In this document: positions 35,583-46,213 of the stretch, one piece after another
Numbering within the stretch: position 1 is the first letter of the stretch
How the letters are laid out: every line of letters begins with the position of its first letter
Origin: Gaeumannomyces sp. JS-464
Taxonomy: Eukaryota > Ascomycota > Sordariomycetes > Magnaporthales > Magnaporthaceae
Reading direction: 5' to 3'
Length of the DNA stretch: 64,000 bases
Assembly: GCA_002197995.1 (NCBI GenBank)
Contig: NGZR01000001.1
Location: 2,666,001-2,730,000, forward strand
The notes under the pieces: generated by a model
Told to the model about the DNA's origin: nothing
The model's input: only the letters and a program-made list of their open reading frames with translations
Database searches by the model: none
Made by a program: the position numbers and the translations under genes

Positions 35583-35995
35583 AAAAAAAAAAAAAAAAGT
35601 TGTCCCCAGCCGGCTCGAACCCCGGGCCTTTTGGGTCTTTTAATCCCATATATACTCCGCCCCGAAACATCACGAAACCCAGCGATGTGGCATGATGTGC
35701 CAGCACCACAACGCCATCCTCCAGCCTCGCAGAGCGGTGGATTGCGCGATCCTGGCGGCGACAAAACGAGATCAGAAAAATCAGCAAAAAAAAGCAGGGC
35801 TATATTATCCCAAACCCGGGTTGAAGAGGGAGTCCGAAGTTATCCACAAACGGGGCTCGGGACAGCATCCACTAAACTCCAAGCGGGGTCTGGGGGAACA
35901 CCCATCGAAAACCACAGAGCAGTTTTCTAAACCTTCGCACGACGCTGGGCTAGATAGCCGTCCTTGCATCTCTACCGCTAGGCCACGAATGGCTT
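35583..35995 (-). repeat. Possible tRNA-derived (SINE-like) sequence, minus strand
   Basis: On the minus strand TGGCCTAGCGGTAGAG (about 35965-35980) is a good pol III A box. About 160 nt downstream, TTCAACCCGGG resembles a decayed B box followed by T8. A second unit ends with GGGGTTCGAGCC and then a run of 16 T (35598-35583). Neither unit folds into a full tRNA by eye. A tandem or dimeric SINE relic is the best guess. Confidence 0.3.
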
Positions 35996-36220
35996 TGTGG
36001 TAGGTACGGTCTTGTTGAACTGCGCCGCTGACTTCCTACATAAAGGTAGGAAGGGTCTAGGGTGCTGGTTCCCGCAGAATCAGCTGGCTGTCCGTGCCAG
36101 GGGCGCGCGTCGTTTGCTTTGTGGGTTGCGAGGTGGTTGATACCAGGGTCCGCCTCCTCCATGCTCCCAACCAGGGACACGCCTGCCCAGAGGACAGCAC
36201 CCACCCCTGCCTTGACCTCT

Positions 36221-36407
36221 TTGAAGCTATTCGCAACCACCTGCGGCCGCTTGGCCCGAGAGCGCATCCATCTGATGTTGCAGACAACAATGGTTGCCTG
36301 CACCCACACCTGGACCTGCGCCACATCTGCGCCCATACCACCACGGAAAACTCTGCACAAGCACTTCCTGGGTCCCACCAGCATTTTGAAGCTATTCCCA
36401 ACCACCA
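36221..36407 (+). repeat. Diverged direct duplication
   Basis: TTGAAGCTATTCGCAACCAC at 36221-36240 recurs with one change at 36386-36405, period 165. Similarity fades quickly outside the core. Confidence 0.4.
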
Positions 36408-37200
36408 CGGTGCCTCTGCGATTGTCTCTGCTCCATCTACTCACCAACACGAGCAAAACAGCACGAGCATAAAAACTCGCAAGCCTGGCCTAGCCATAGG
36501 TAAAATTGAAGCATGGCACTGCCAGCATTGATAGGTGCTGTTTAAAAACGAACCACGCCGCCAAATCCCACAGAGACGACGCCATGCCTGCGGTGCTGGC
36601 ATGCAGAAACACGCCAGTCAGGGCTGAGCCATTCACACCAGCAGCCATCGCCTCTTGGACCGAGGCAAGCTGGTGCAATATTGCGTGAAAGAAAGATGCG
36701 CACAATGACGCGTGGGGCCGGCGAGAGCAGAGGCTTCAACTTCCAAACGGGCATTTGACTGCCCCGCAAAGGACGCACAGATATTTGCGGTCCAAGAACA
36801 AACAAAGGGACTGGATAGACACTCGCCTTTCCGTAGAAACTGCCACACGGCCTTGCAGCAGCCAGCTCACAGTATGCGTGGACGCACAGCCACCCGCTGG
36901 AGGGAAATTTCTCGACCTTCAATGTTGTTGTGAGGCGAAAGTGACATGTCGTTGATGGGGACCCAGTAGAAAACTGCCGCGCGCCACCATCCCTGCCCAA
37001 GGCCCCACCCATTAGAGTTGGGGGTGCTTGGGCGCACGTCCGTGCCCGTTTGAAACAACCCCAACCCAGATGGACCCCCATATGCTCTGCAACCATGCCA
37101 TAAGCCAGCCCCGGCTCCCTTCCCGTCTCCATCGCTCTGCATTTCCCTCCGTCCTCCCCCACCTTGTTTTCGCCTCGACAAACCAAAGATCCCGTCAAAC

Positions 37201-38453
37201 ATGCATCTCCTATTCGTGCGGCACGGCGAATCTGTCGACAACGCGGCTGGGATCATGTGAGTTTCGTTTTTTTGCCCGCACAGTGTTTTGGAAACCTAAC
37301 CGAGCAGCTTTCACACGACTACCATCTTGCCATTTTGCCGCCTGGCCTTCGTGTTTGCTTAGGCGCGGCTGATTTTCATGATGCTGACGCGAAAGGGGCG
37401 AAACTCCGCAGCGCTGGCTCGACCGACTCGCCGCTTCGTCGCACGGCGTGAACCAGGCGCGCCGCTCGGCGAGCACCTCGCGTCGCGCCGCCCGGAGCTC
37501 GGCCCCGTCGTTCACGTCTTCTCCTCGGACCTCCAGCGCGCCCTCGACACGGCCCAGGAGGTCGTCGCCGCCCAAGGCCCCGCCGCCCCGCCCGTCCCCG
37601 TCCTCTCGTCCTCGCTCTCGCCCGGCGGCCCGAGCCCCAACAGCGGCAGCAGCTACCGCCGCCGACCCGATCTTGTCCCACTCGCCCTGCTCCGCGAGAA
37701 AGACTTTGGCTCCCGCGAGGGGTCGCCATACGGGAGGCGGGCGGCTTCACATCGCTCGCCCAGCGCCGGGCATCACTCGCCTAGCAATACCGCTTCGCAC
37801 CGCTCGCCTAGCACTAGGCACCGCTCGCCCGGTAGTGCTGCTGCCGCGGCGCGCCCGCCCGGCTACATGGAGTCGGAAACGCAAGAGCAGATGATGGCGC
37901 GCATGGAGTGCTTCGCGCAGGCGTATCTGCTCCCGCTGCTGTCCCGGCTCACAGACGGCGAGGGCGCCCGGCGGCGGCAGACGGTCGTCGTTGTCGCGCA
38001 CGGCATCATCCTCAACGTCCTGACCAGGGTCTTGCTGTCCGAGGTGTCGGCGAACGAGTACACGCGCCTGTTCGGCACCCCGCCGGGGAGGCCGGAATTC
38101 TGAACGCGCGCATGCCCCCGCGGGCCGGGGAGTTCGCCGTGCCCTGGGGCAACACGGGGTACCTCGAGGCCGTCGTCGTCCGGGTGCCGCCGCTGCCGGC
38201 ATCGCCAGTCTCGCTCCCGCAGCCCGACAGGTCCCCGTCGAATATCGCGTACGGTGACAGGACGAGGACGTCGCGTCGCCGGCGGCCCGTGCTGAACGTG
38301 AGGGTGGTCTCTGTCAACAACACCCACCACCTCGACGGGCTGCGGAAGACCAGGGGAGGTATTGGCAGCGCAAAGTTTGACTCGAGGCAGAGGACCATAG
38401 ATGCATTCTTGCTCCCGTCAACTCCCACGAAGCAAAGCGGCCCTCCCCTTTAG
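37201..38453 (+). CDS. Phosphoglycerate-mutase-like histidine phosphatase, several frame breaks
   Basis: Histidine phosphatase superfamily. Starts MHLLFVRHGESVDNAAGI with the catalytic RHG. Intron 37257-37411 (branch CTGAC). Family-like sequence continues as GSTDSPL, SHGVNQARR, LGEHLASRRPELGPVVHVFS, SSDLQRALDTAQEVVA, the second His in VVVVAHGIILNVLTRVL, and WGNTGYLEAVVVRVPPL. Keeping this order needs one added base near 37436, one near 37465 and one near 38080-38092, all consistent with missing bases. A Ser/His/Arg/Pro-rich tandem-repeat insert sits at 37749-37835. The C-terminus (GLRKTRGGIGSAKFDSRQRT, then IDAFL) resembles other fungal members and contains a PIP-box-like QRTIDAFL. Substrate unknown. 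Confidence 0.75.
37749..37835 (+). repeat. In-gene minisatellite encoding HRSPS-type repeats
   Basis: Four to five imperfect copies of a unit around CACCGCTCGCCTAGCA encode HRSPSAGHHSPSNTASHRSP and similar, inserted between the two halves of the phosphatase fold. Confidence 0.65.
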
Positions 38454-38811
38454 ATCTTCAGCCGTTCTTCAGCCCTGCACCTTTTTTTTTTCTTCTTTTT
38501 TTTCGGTTCTTTTTTGCATTAGCATTTTGCCAGCGTTTTAAAGACACCCGAGCCTACGCTTACCATTCTATATAGCACGCGCAGTCGCGTCTTATTACCC
38601 GTCTCATGTTACTTTCTTGTCCTTGACCATTGCTTCCTCTCTTCTTTTACCAGTTCCTCTTTCCTGAATTCCACCTCATTCAATGTACTTTCCATCTTCC
38701 TATTCACTCCGGTATCCCCCGTCATTTTCTCTGTAGTTTTTCTTCGTTTCTCTTTCTCTCTTGTACGCCTCCACGGCCACAACTCCACTCCTCTAAACAC
38801 ATCGAAGCATA
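38454..38811. other. Intergenic, pyrimidine-rich promoter-like region
   Basis: About 360 bases, strongly CT-rich, with TATATAG near 38569-38575, upstream of the candidate small gene at 38812. Confidence 0.4.
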
Positions 38812-39090
38812 ATGGTCTCCAACACGGCCAAACTTTCCTGGCAGAGTCATCTCGTCGACGACGAGGTAAGCTCAAGTATTTTTTTCTCCTTGTACTGGCA
38901 CTCCTGATGAAACAGTCATAATTCACAGACCTGTTCTGAATGTCTTATGTGGACGAAATTGTCCAACTGCTATCTGATATCTTGCCATGACCCTGTTGCT
39001 TTTGCCGGCACTCAAAAATGCTACGATCCCGTGCTAATGATAGAATGGGCTAAAGATATCGACCAGCGGATGCGCGAGGACCTAGTATGA
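38812..39090 (+). CDS. Candidate small Cys-containing protein, two exons
   Basis: ATG 38812 opens 18 codons (MVSNTAKLSWQSHLVDDE), then a 63-nt intron 38866-38928 (GTAAGC...CACAG). The intron joins in phase 0 to 53 codons plus stop at 39090 (TCSECLMWTKLSNCYLISCH and on to DIDQRMREDLV). The 71-residue product has five Cys and no signal peptide. Support: a clean donor and acceptor, preserved frame over the intron, and a CT-rich leader before the ATG. No homology recognised; the exon pair could be chance. Confidence 0.4.
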
Positions 39091-39217
39091 TCCTTTCGCA
39101 AAGGATAGCTCGGTTGTTGCGAACGCAGAGCTTTGTCCCGACAGTATTTTCTATGCCTAAGATTCTCGCCTAAAGCGCCGAGATGAGTACCTAACTCCCG
39201 TTATCACACCGTGTTTC

Positions 39218-39770
39218 TCATGTTCCTCGCTCCGACGGTAGCTCGTCCGGAAACCAGCCGTATTCGTTAAAGTCCACCATCAGCTCGCCCATCGCGCTGG
39301 TCGAGACTTGCACGCCTTCGGCCCTCAATGCGGCGGCTTGGTTCCGCGCGCCCGACGGTTGGGACCTGAAGGCGCCAGTCAATCGGCGAAACAGCGGTAA
39401 CAAACGATGTGCCCATGGCAAGCTTACCTCGGGGAAATGATGCCCTTTGCATTGATAACCCGCTGCCAGGGGACGTTGTCGTGGTTGAAGCGGGCCTCGG
39501 GGTCTTCTGGCAAGTGCTTGAGGCAGACGCCGACCTGACGCGGCCGCTGTGCTGCAGCCAGCGCCGGTACCACGGCTCGGTCAGTCGACGATGTGTAGAG
39601 AGCAACCTGCGGGGTTGGACGGCGGTGTTGGGGAGGCCGTGTTGTTCAGACTTACGAAATCCGACGAGCTCGGCGATATGGCCGTAGGTTGTCACCTTGC
39701 CTGGCGGTATTTCTTGGACGGCGCTGTAAACGGCGTGGAAGAAGGCAGCTGCTTCGTCTGATCGCGGCAT
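39218..39770 (-). CDS. atl1: Alkyltransferase-like DNA repair protein (ATL, MGMT family without the Cys)
   Basis: Three exons (39770-39656, 39551-39428, 39365-39218) give 128 residues: AAAFFHAVYSAVQEIPPGKV, TTYGHIAELVGF, PQRPRQVGVCLKHLPEDP, NVPWQRVINAKGIISPR, AAALRAEGVQVS. This is the DNA-binding domain of O6-alkylguanine transferases. The PCHR motif with the alkyl-acceptor Cys is replaced by PWQR, as in alkyltransferase-like proteins, which bind alkylguanine and recruit nucleotide-excision repair (established for fission yeast Atl1). All introns are GT...AG and phase-consistent. Intact frame. Confidence 0.9.
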
Positions 39771-39954
39771 ATCTTGAATAATACCAGCGCCTGGTTGCCT
39801 CGCCTAATGCTTGTATTGAGGTTGTTTTTTTCTGTCAATCCATTCCACGTTTAGTCTTGGCTGTTTTGTGAGGCTGTCCAGCTTTCTACTGGAGCTTCCT
39901 GCATGCCAGCCATTCCTTGACAGCCTGTTATTATGTCAGCAATTTTATGCTTAC

Positions 39955-40372
39955 CTATTTGGGCAGCGGCACTTGGATCCCCAGCAGCCAGCCCATCATT
40001 GGCACACGCGTTGGTTTGATTTGTTTGGGATGGTCTAAACAAGAGATACAGGATAGGGAATAGGCCAAGAAACAGGAAAGGAGTCCAGCCCCGAGGTTGG
40101 TCACGTCTACACGCGCTCCGGCGGAAGGCAGCCGGATGACCACGGCCCCAGCGCCAGCATGGGCCCCACAGTGCAGCGCCGTCCATCCATTATTGCCATA
40201 GGTCTCCGGGAGGATGTCTCTGTCCATCTCGAGCAGTATTTGAGCTAGGTACCTATGTAGACACCTACCTAGGTAGCTGTCTGCCTTCGGTCTGGGCTGC
40301 TACGTGCAGAATAGTCCGCGCATCCGGAAGGGCAATGTTCAGGCCGGCTACCTTGTTTGCCAAAGCGGCGTC
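39955..40372 (-). pseudogene. Ankyrin-repeat gene relic
   Basis: On the minus strand one frame reads NNGWTALHCGAHAGAGAVVI, a recognisable ankyrin repeat (TALH...A...G). Upstream, another frame reads LNIALPDARTILHVAAQTEG, also ankyrin-like (TILHVAA). They are separated by stops and by a CCTAGGTAGG palindrome at 40245-40276. No start, no full set of repeats. Best read as a decayed gene interrupted by the small repeat. Confidence 0.5.
40245..40276. repeat. CCTAGGTAGG-type palindrome inside the ankyrin relic
   Basis: Alternating TAGGTACCTA and ACCTACCTAGGTAG units; same family as at 20553 and 40481. Confidence 0.55.
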
Positions 40373-40480
40373 CCAATACCCAGCCTGGTGCCTGCAATTT
40401 TTGCTGTGGTCACAAGGTTAAACACCGTCCATTCAAGAACACTATGCTATTCGGCGCAGCCTGATTCTCCGGGTGCAGTC

Positions 40481-40504
40481 AGGTACCTACCTAGGTACCT
40501 AGGT
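40481..40504. repeat. CCTAGGTAGG-type palindrome
   Basis: AGGTACCTACCTAGGTACCT core; nearly perfect inverted symmetry. Confidence 0.55.
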
Positions 40505-42077
40505 GGGGCGGAAGCGGGATTATCACGATGGTGGAGAATGGCAAGAACCGTAGGCGTGCCTGCAGTGACTCGTGGCTAACAAGTGGGCGGATTTGGGGGC
40601 TCGGTGCTCTGTCCGTGACGGGGAGGGGAGAATCAAACGGCAGACCAAGGAGATACTGCCCGACTGCATTATGGAAAGCAGCAGTGGTTGCGTGGGTGTA
40701 GGCACATGCGAGGGCTTAGTTATCCCACGCCCCAAGACAATGGGGAGGATGTAAGGTGGGCGAAAGAGATGGAGAACAAGTGCATCGAAACCGGAGCCGC
40801 GATCAAGGCCGGGTGAGCGGTAGGTGATGTAGTCCGTGAATCCGATACGCAGACAGGCAGGCGCGATGAGTCCCACACATGCTGCTCGCACAAGAGGACC
40901 CTGACTGGTGGCCCGTATCCAGTTTGCGGCCGGCATATCTGCCACCAGCAAAGACGCTGGCAGAACATCAGGAACGCTGGCCACCATGAAAGAGCGGTAG
41001 GCACAAATGGCGCCTCCCCACCTACTTTCCCCAGCAGTCTCGGACGTATTCACGGATCTTGCGGGTCAATGCAGAGTTGCTGCCATCTGACGGGCCCGAG
41101 GGGCCGGCGGACAGATAGATCGGAGGAAACGTGGCAGATAGGCACCCTTCCACCTAGCACTGATGATCTGTCCCTCGTCCGAGTTGTCCCCGCTAAATAA
41201 TGCTACGTAGAACCAAATGGTGTATGTAGAAGCGGCAGAGGCCGTCTGGTGTGCTTGCGTGAACCAACACCCCACAGCCTGGTGGATTCAGGGGCACGCA
41301 CGTCACTTCCACGCCGAGAGATCGCCCCGATTGCGACGACGGCAGCAGCGTCACTGTGTGAGCCCCGGGCGGGAGCTCCGGCAGCAGCGCCAGGGTGACC
41401 ACTGGGCAAGAGTGCCGGGCGGGACGAGGTGAATCAGCGGTCCTGGAGTAGGTGGAAGTCCTGACAGGGGATGAATCACGGCCAAAGAGGAGAAGCGCTG
41501 ACAAGAAGTGAATCGCCGCCTTAAACGAGCGGCAATCTCCGCATCAAAAGGAGAGCCCTCTGTCTCTAGTGCGGGTCCTCTGCCATTGAGGAGGGCATCA
41601 AGCGGAAGGGGCGCACCCTCCACCCCTGGGGGGTGGGCGGCAGGAGGGGGTGCCTCCCCGCCCGGGGAGAGGTCTCGGGAGGAGAGACTGAGAGGGTGGG
41701 CTATTGAAAGGAACTGCCATGTCCAAGTACTCCATTTTGCCACCGGGAGTAAGGCCAATCTGGTCAAATCCGCAGAAGTCTGTTGTTCAGTAACATTTCG
41801 ACGCGCATGACCCGTTCGACATAGCCACTGACTATAAGAGGCGATGGGATATTGCCATCGGCTCCATACTTTTCGAGTCGGCGGTGCCCTTTTATGCCGC
41901 TGTACTAGTGTAGTACGGCTCCATTGACTGAAATACGAAAAGAAATAAGAAAAGAAATAGGAAAGAAAATGAGAGCACGCCCGCCCCTAGCAGGCGGTAG
42001 TTTAACGGAGCGAGCTCGCCTGTCTCGCTATGTCTGGTATTTTGACGGAGGGGCCGGCTTTAATCTACCAGGTAGCT

Positions 42078-42103
42078 AAAAAAAAAAAAAAAAAAAAAAA
42101 AAA
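42078..42103 (+). repeat. 26-A homopolymer
   Basis: An uninterrupted A26 directly after CTACCAGGTAGCT. It could be the tail of a retroposed sequence lying at about 41800-42077, which I cannot identify. Confidence 0.5.
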
Positions 42104-42983
42104 GAATCCAGTCCGGCGGCTGGGGAACATGGCGGCGATGGGGGCAGCCCCGCAGCAGACGCGACGGGGATGGCTTGCGCAGACATTGCGGCGATGGGGT
42201 GGTCTCGTAGATGTGATGGCGGTGTGGTGGAAGCTAAGACGCAGACTTTGAAAACGACCAAGACACCTGGGGTCAGAAAGTGAAAATGGCCAAGACGCCA
42301 CGGCGTGCCGACTGGTTCGCAAGTGGTGATGTCTGGGGAAGAAAGGAAGAAGAGAAGTGGAGGGCGAGGAGGGAGGGAGGCGAGGTTCATATGCTGTGTA
42401 CCCGCCCAGGTGCCAGGTGGCCCTCCCCTCCTGCCTCAGTCACGGCCCCGACGGAGGACTGCGTCCAGGTCGTGGGATGCTTCTCCGTTTCCAAGACGCA
42501 GAAATTCCTGATCCTGCCTTCACGGCCGTCTTGGACATCATGTCTGCCTGTGAGTCGGCAACCTCATGCTCGCGAAAACCGTCTCGGAGGACATTTCTCT
42601 GGCGGCTGGAGCCGGATTCATGCTTCCAAACCTATTCGCACAGCCTTCCGATGTTGCATCAGTGAGCGACTTCTTTCTGGGTCACGAGAACCTCGGGCTA
42701 GCCGCCGGATTATTCTTCCCCCGGCTTCGGTGTACGACGCACCCAGTCACGCACATCTAGTCAAGTCGCCGTTCGCAGAAGGGACGAGAATCAACGTGCT
42801 CCACGACGAGGGGGGACTTTGATGGAGGCTGCCGCTGCAAAAAATTCGAGGGCATGGTCAAGCCATTGGGTCCCACGACACACTCAGCAGTAGAGTCTCA
42901 GGGCAAGTGGTCTCCGTCGACACGAGTCGGCCGGGGATACGCAAAAGGAGGTATCAAGCCTCGCGCTTGCTGTCTTTAGCTTT

Positions 42984-43003
42984 TATATATATATATATAT
43001 ATT
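42984..43003. repeat. (TA)n microsatellite
   Basis: Ten TA units within a T-rich flank, between anonymous sequences. Confidence 0.7.
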
Positions 43004-43950
43004 TTATTGCGGCTCAGGTCCGGTGTAATAAAGACCGTACGCAGCATACAAGGCACTTCCTGTTCCTAGGCATCGCGAGATAGGCGGAAGTGTAGCCGCA
43101 TCCCATCTTCTAGCTCATTCACGAAGAAAAAAGACGGTGGCGCGGGCAGTTGGGGGGTGCTGCCATGCCGTGTTGGACGATTCGGGGAACCAGTGCGGAG
43201 GACGATGATGATTGGCGGCCAAGGGAAAACGTCCAATTAAACAGTTGGTGGCGTCGCTCAGCCTCCAATCGACGCGGGTTGCCCTGGGCAGTGGCAGCAT
43301 CCTGACCTTGCCGAAATGGAACATCGGAAGGTCGGTACAAGGGTGCGAATCCTGGGGGAGCACATGCGGTTAGCTTTGCTGGTCTCAGGTGCTGCAGGCG
43401 CCAGAGTTTGCTGTTTGTTGCCCTGTGAGATGGCGGCCCCAGCATCAATCAATTCCGCTGCACCGTGTCGGGAGGCGCGTGTCCCTGTAGGGTTGGTCGG
43501 CTGGCCTGCAGGTCGTCAAAGGTGGTTTTGAAATCCACTTGCATCATGCTTCCCACCCCGCGTTTGCCTGCGATTGAGACTTCAGCTGCCGCAGCGAACA
43601 ACGGGCGAAGCCAAAGCCATGCCAGATTTCTACACCGAACTACGGTATTGCCATGCCCAATTCGTACACCGGCCGGTTTCCGTCTTCTTTGTCTCGGTCG
43701 CCGTCGCACCCCAGAGGTAAAAAACGCCTAGCTGCAAAGCCCCCGCTTTTACTGCCCCTGAAACCGGTGCTGCGGTGATTGGGTTCAGGTACCAAAGGAT
43801 CATCGGGTTCTGCGCAGCAGCAGCCAAGCCAGCGCCAACCTATTGGAAAGAGTCACTTGACATGGTGCCTAGGCTCAGCCTCAATCTGACAGCCCACCAT
43901 TCAAAGACGGGGCGTCCATTCTCAAGCCTGATGCCATGTGTTTGCATCGA

Positions 43951-43956
43951 TATAAA
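43951..43956 (+). promoter_or_regulatory. TATA box of the flotillin gene
   Basis: TATAAA 164 bases before the ATG at 44115, followed by a CT-rich leader and CAACAACAAACAACCGCC just before the start. Confidence 0.5.
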
Positions 43957-44114
43957 TCAACCGCTTTCTCCTTCTTTTCATCGAGTGTCTTTTCTTCTTT
44001 TCATCATCCAAGCCCAGGTACCCTCTGCGTTGATACCCAGTCTGGTGCACAGGTCGCCAAACTCCTGATACCTGAATACCATCCTCCCTCTAGCAACAAC
44101 AAACAACCGCCAAA

Positions 44115-45666
44115 ATGTCCTACCGCGTGGCTGCTCCCGATGAGTACCTTGCCATCACTGGCATGGGCATCAAGAGCGTGCGCATCACCAAGGCGACATG
44201 GGTTCTTCCCTTCCAGCGCTGCATGCGCTTCAGCGTGCAGCCGCACGACTATGCCATGAACCTACAGGCCATGACCAAGGAGAAGCTGCAATTCCTGCTG
44301 CCCGTCGTCTTCACCATCGGCCCAGACGTCAACCAGCGCGGCGCCAACGCAAAGGGCAAGGCTGTCGAGACGGGCGTCGTCCACGGGGACCAGGAAGCCT
44401 CGGACGCCGGCAGCCACTCCTACGGTGATGAACACTCTCGCGAGGACCGCGGCGATGCGCTCATGAAGTACGCCATGCTGCTGGCCGACTCGGGCAACAA
44501 GGGTGGCAGCAAGGGCGGCGCGGCAGGGGTCCTCGCAGCAAACCTTCCTCGAGAACATCGTCAAGGGCATCATCGAGGGCGAGACGCGCGTGCTCGTCTC
44601 CAGCATGACCATGGAGGAGATCTTCCAGGAGCGCGAGGTCTTTAAGCGCCGCATCTTCCGCAACATTCGCGGCGAACTGGCTCAATTTGGTCTGAAGATT
44701 TACAACTCCAACGTGAAGGAGCTGAAAGACGCGCCCAACTCGTCCTATTTCGAGTCGCTGTCGCGCAAGGCGCACGAGGGCGCCACCAACCAGGCCCGCA
44801 TCGACGTGGCCGAGGCCCAGCTGCGCGGTAACGTCGGCGAGGCGCAGCGCAAGGGCGAGGAGCAGCGCGAGATCGCAAAGATCAACGCCGACACGGCCGT
44901 GCAAAAGGTGGACCGCGACATCGAGCGCGCGCAGGCCGAGGCGAACCTGGCGACGCGCAAGACCATCCTCAACCGCGACGTCGAGATCTCGCGCATCGAG
45001 GCCACGCGCGCCACCGAGGCCAAGGACGAGGACCTGAAGCAAGACGTGCAGAAGAAGAAGGCGGCCGCCGAGCTCGAGCGCCTGCGCGCCACCGACGTCG
45101 TCAAGGCCGCCGTCGCGCGCGAGGTCAAGCAGCAGGCCGCCGACGCGCAGGCGTACGAGGTCACGACGCGGGCCAGGGCCGACTTTGACCGCAACCAGCA
45201 GGCCACCAACGCCTCGGCCTACAGCACCAAGACGGCGGCCGACGCGCAAAACTACGCCGTCATCAAGAATGCCGAGGCCCAGCTCCAGGCCCAGCTCAAG
45301 CAGGCCGAGGGCATGGCCGCCATGGCCGACGCCTACGCCAAGATGTCCCACGCCTTTGGCGGGCCGCAGGGGCTGCTGACCTACCTCATGATCGAGAAGG
45401 GCACCTTCGTCGAGCTGGCCAACGCCAACGCCAAGGCCGTCCAGGGCCTGCAGCCCAAGATCAGCGTCTGGAACACCGGCCCGTCCGGCGAGGGCTCCGG
45501 CAACCAGGGCTCCGGGGTCGACGCCATGCGCAACGTCTACCAGATGCTGCCGCCGCTCATGACGACTATCCAAGACCAGACGGGCATCACCCTCCCCTCT
45601 TGGCAGTTTGGTCACATGGCCACCGAAGCCTCCAAGGGCGAGTACGCCAACGGCCAGAGGTCGTGA
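44115..45666 (+). CDS. Flotillin-like SPFH-domain protein, one frame break
   Basis: Membrane-microdomain scaffold. The SPFH domain runs from MSYRVAAPDEYLAITGMGIK through KATWVLPFQRCMRFSVQPHD and FLENIVKGIIEGETRVLVSS to VFKRRIFRNIRGELAQFGLK. A long Ala/Glu/Lys/Arg coiled-coil of EA-type repeats follows (IERAQAEANLATRKTILNRD, AAELERLRATDVVKAAVARE). The tail is KGTFVELANANAKAVQGLQP and ISVWNTG. No membrane span; such proteins attach by acylation. The frame breaks in the G run at 44526-44529: removing one G joins GGSKGGAAG to SSQQTFLENIVKGI. No intron. Likely one extra base in the assembly. Confidence 0.9.
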
Positions 45667-46213
45667 ACGTCTTCTCTTACTTTCCCTCCTTCTCTTCCCT
45701 TTCCATTTTCTTTTGTATTATTTACAGCAACACCGGCGCGCTACCCGCACCTGAGTCCACGAACCTGGTGATCCCGAACCTCTACGTCTTTCCGGATAAT
45801 TGTGATTAATCCGCCCAGTACGGGAATTTCTCTTGATACCACGTATTTTCTTTTGTCATACTACGTTTACTTTTTTTTGGCGGGGCTGCAGAATGAACCA
45901 CTCGTTTCTGGCGTTGGGTTAAACGGACTACGGTGGCATTTTGATAGTGGCAGCGGTTTGATGCTCGTGCTTGTCACGGCTCCTGTCCCTTTCTTCCCCA
46001 GGATATCCTCCCCACCCCTCCATTTCCTCGGTACCTCTTCAAAAACATTGCCGGGCGGTCGATCGTCAAACACATGAAGTGCCTTGTATATCATCCTGTC
46101 TTTTTGCTATCTTAGAATGACGAGTTGAATGAAGTTCTAATGAGCGTACCTCTCCCGATACCCCGTTTTTCTCTACGCCGAGATCCGTCGTGATACCATT
46201 GATTGCTACTGCA
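45667..46213. other. Intergenic after flotillin
   Basis: About 550 bases, no feature recognised. Confidence 0.45.

Larger units (their letters stand above)
35073..37200. other. Gene-poor stretch with pol III-like segments and a diverged local repeat
   Basis: About 2.1 kb with no protein gene I can support. It contains the tRNA-like pieces at 35580-36000 and a short duplicated segment (36221-36240 and 36386-36405). Confidence 0.5.
39771..44114. other. Gene-poor accessory stretch with relics
   Basis: About 4.3 kb without a supportable intact gene. It holds ankyrin-repeat fragments (39955-40370), CCTAGG palindromes, a 26-A tract at 42078-42103 and a (TA)n tract at 42984-43003. The rest is anonymous sequence with short open frames. 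The final 170 bases are the flotillin promoter. Confidence 0.5.

Noticed and set aside
36000..36480. CRISPR-like or satellite array
   Set aside because: Only two diverged copies; not an array, and CRISPR is not expected in a fungus.
40523..41053. 176-codon minus-strand frame in the relic zone
   Set aside because: No recognisable motif; composition and context fit chance or decayed sequence.
42566..42760. Frame reading KTVSEDISLAAGAGFMLPNL
   Set aside because: Looks protein-like for a short span, but no start context or recognisable family and no continuation on either side.
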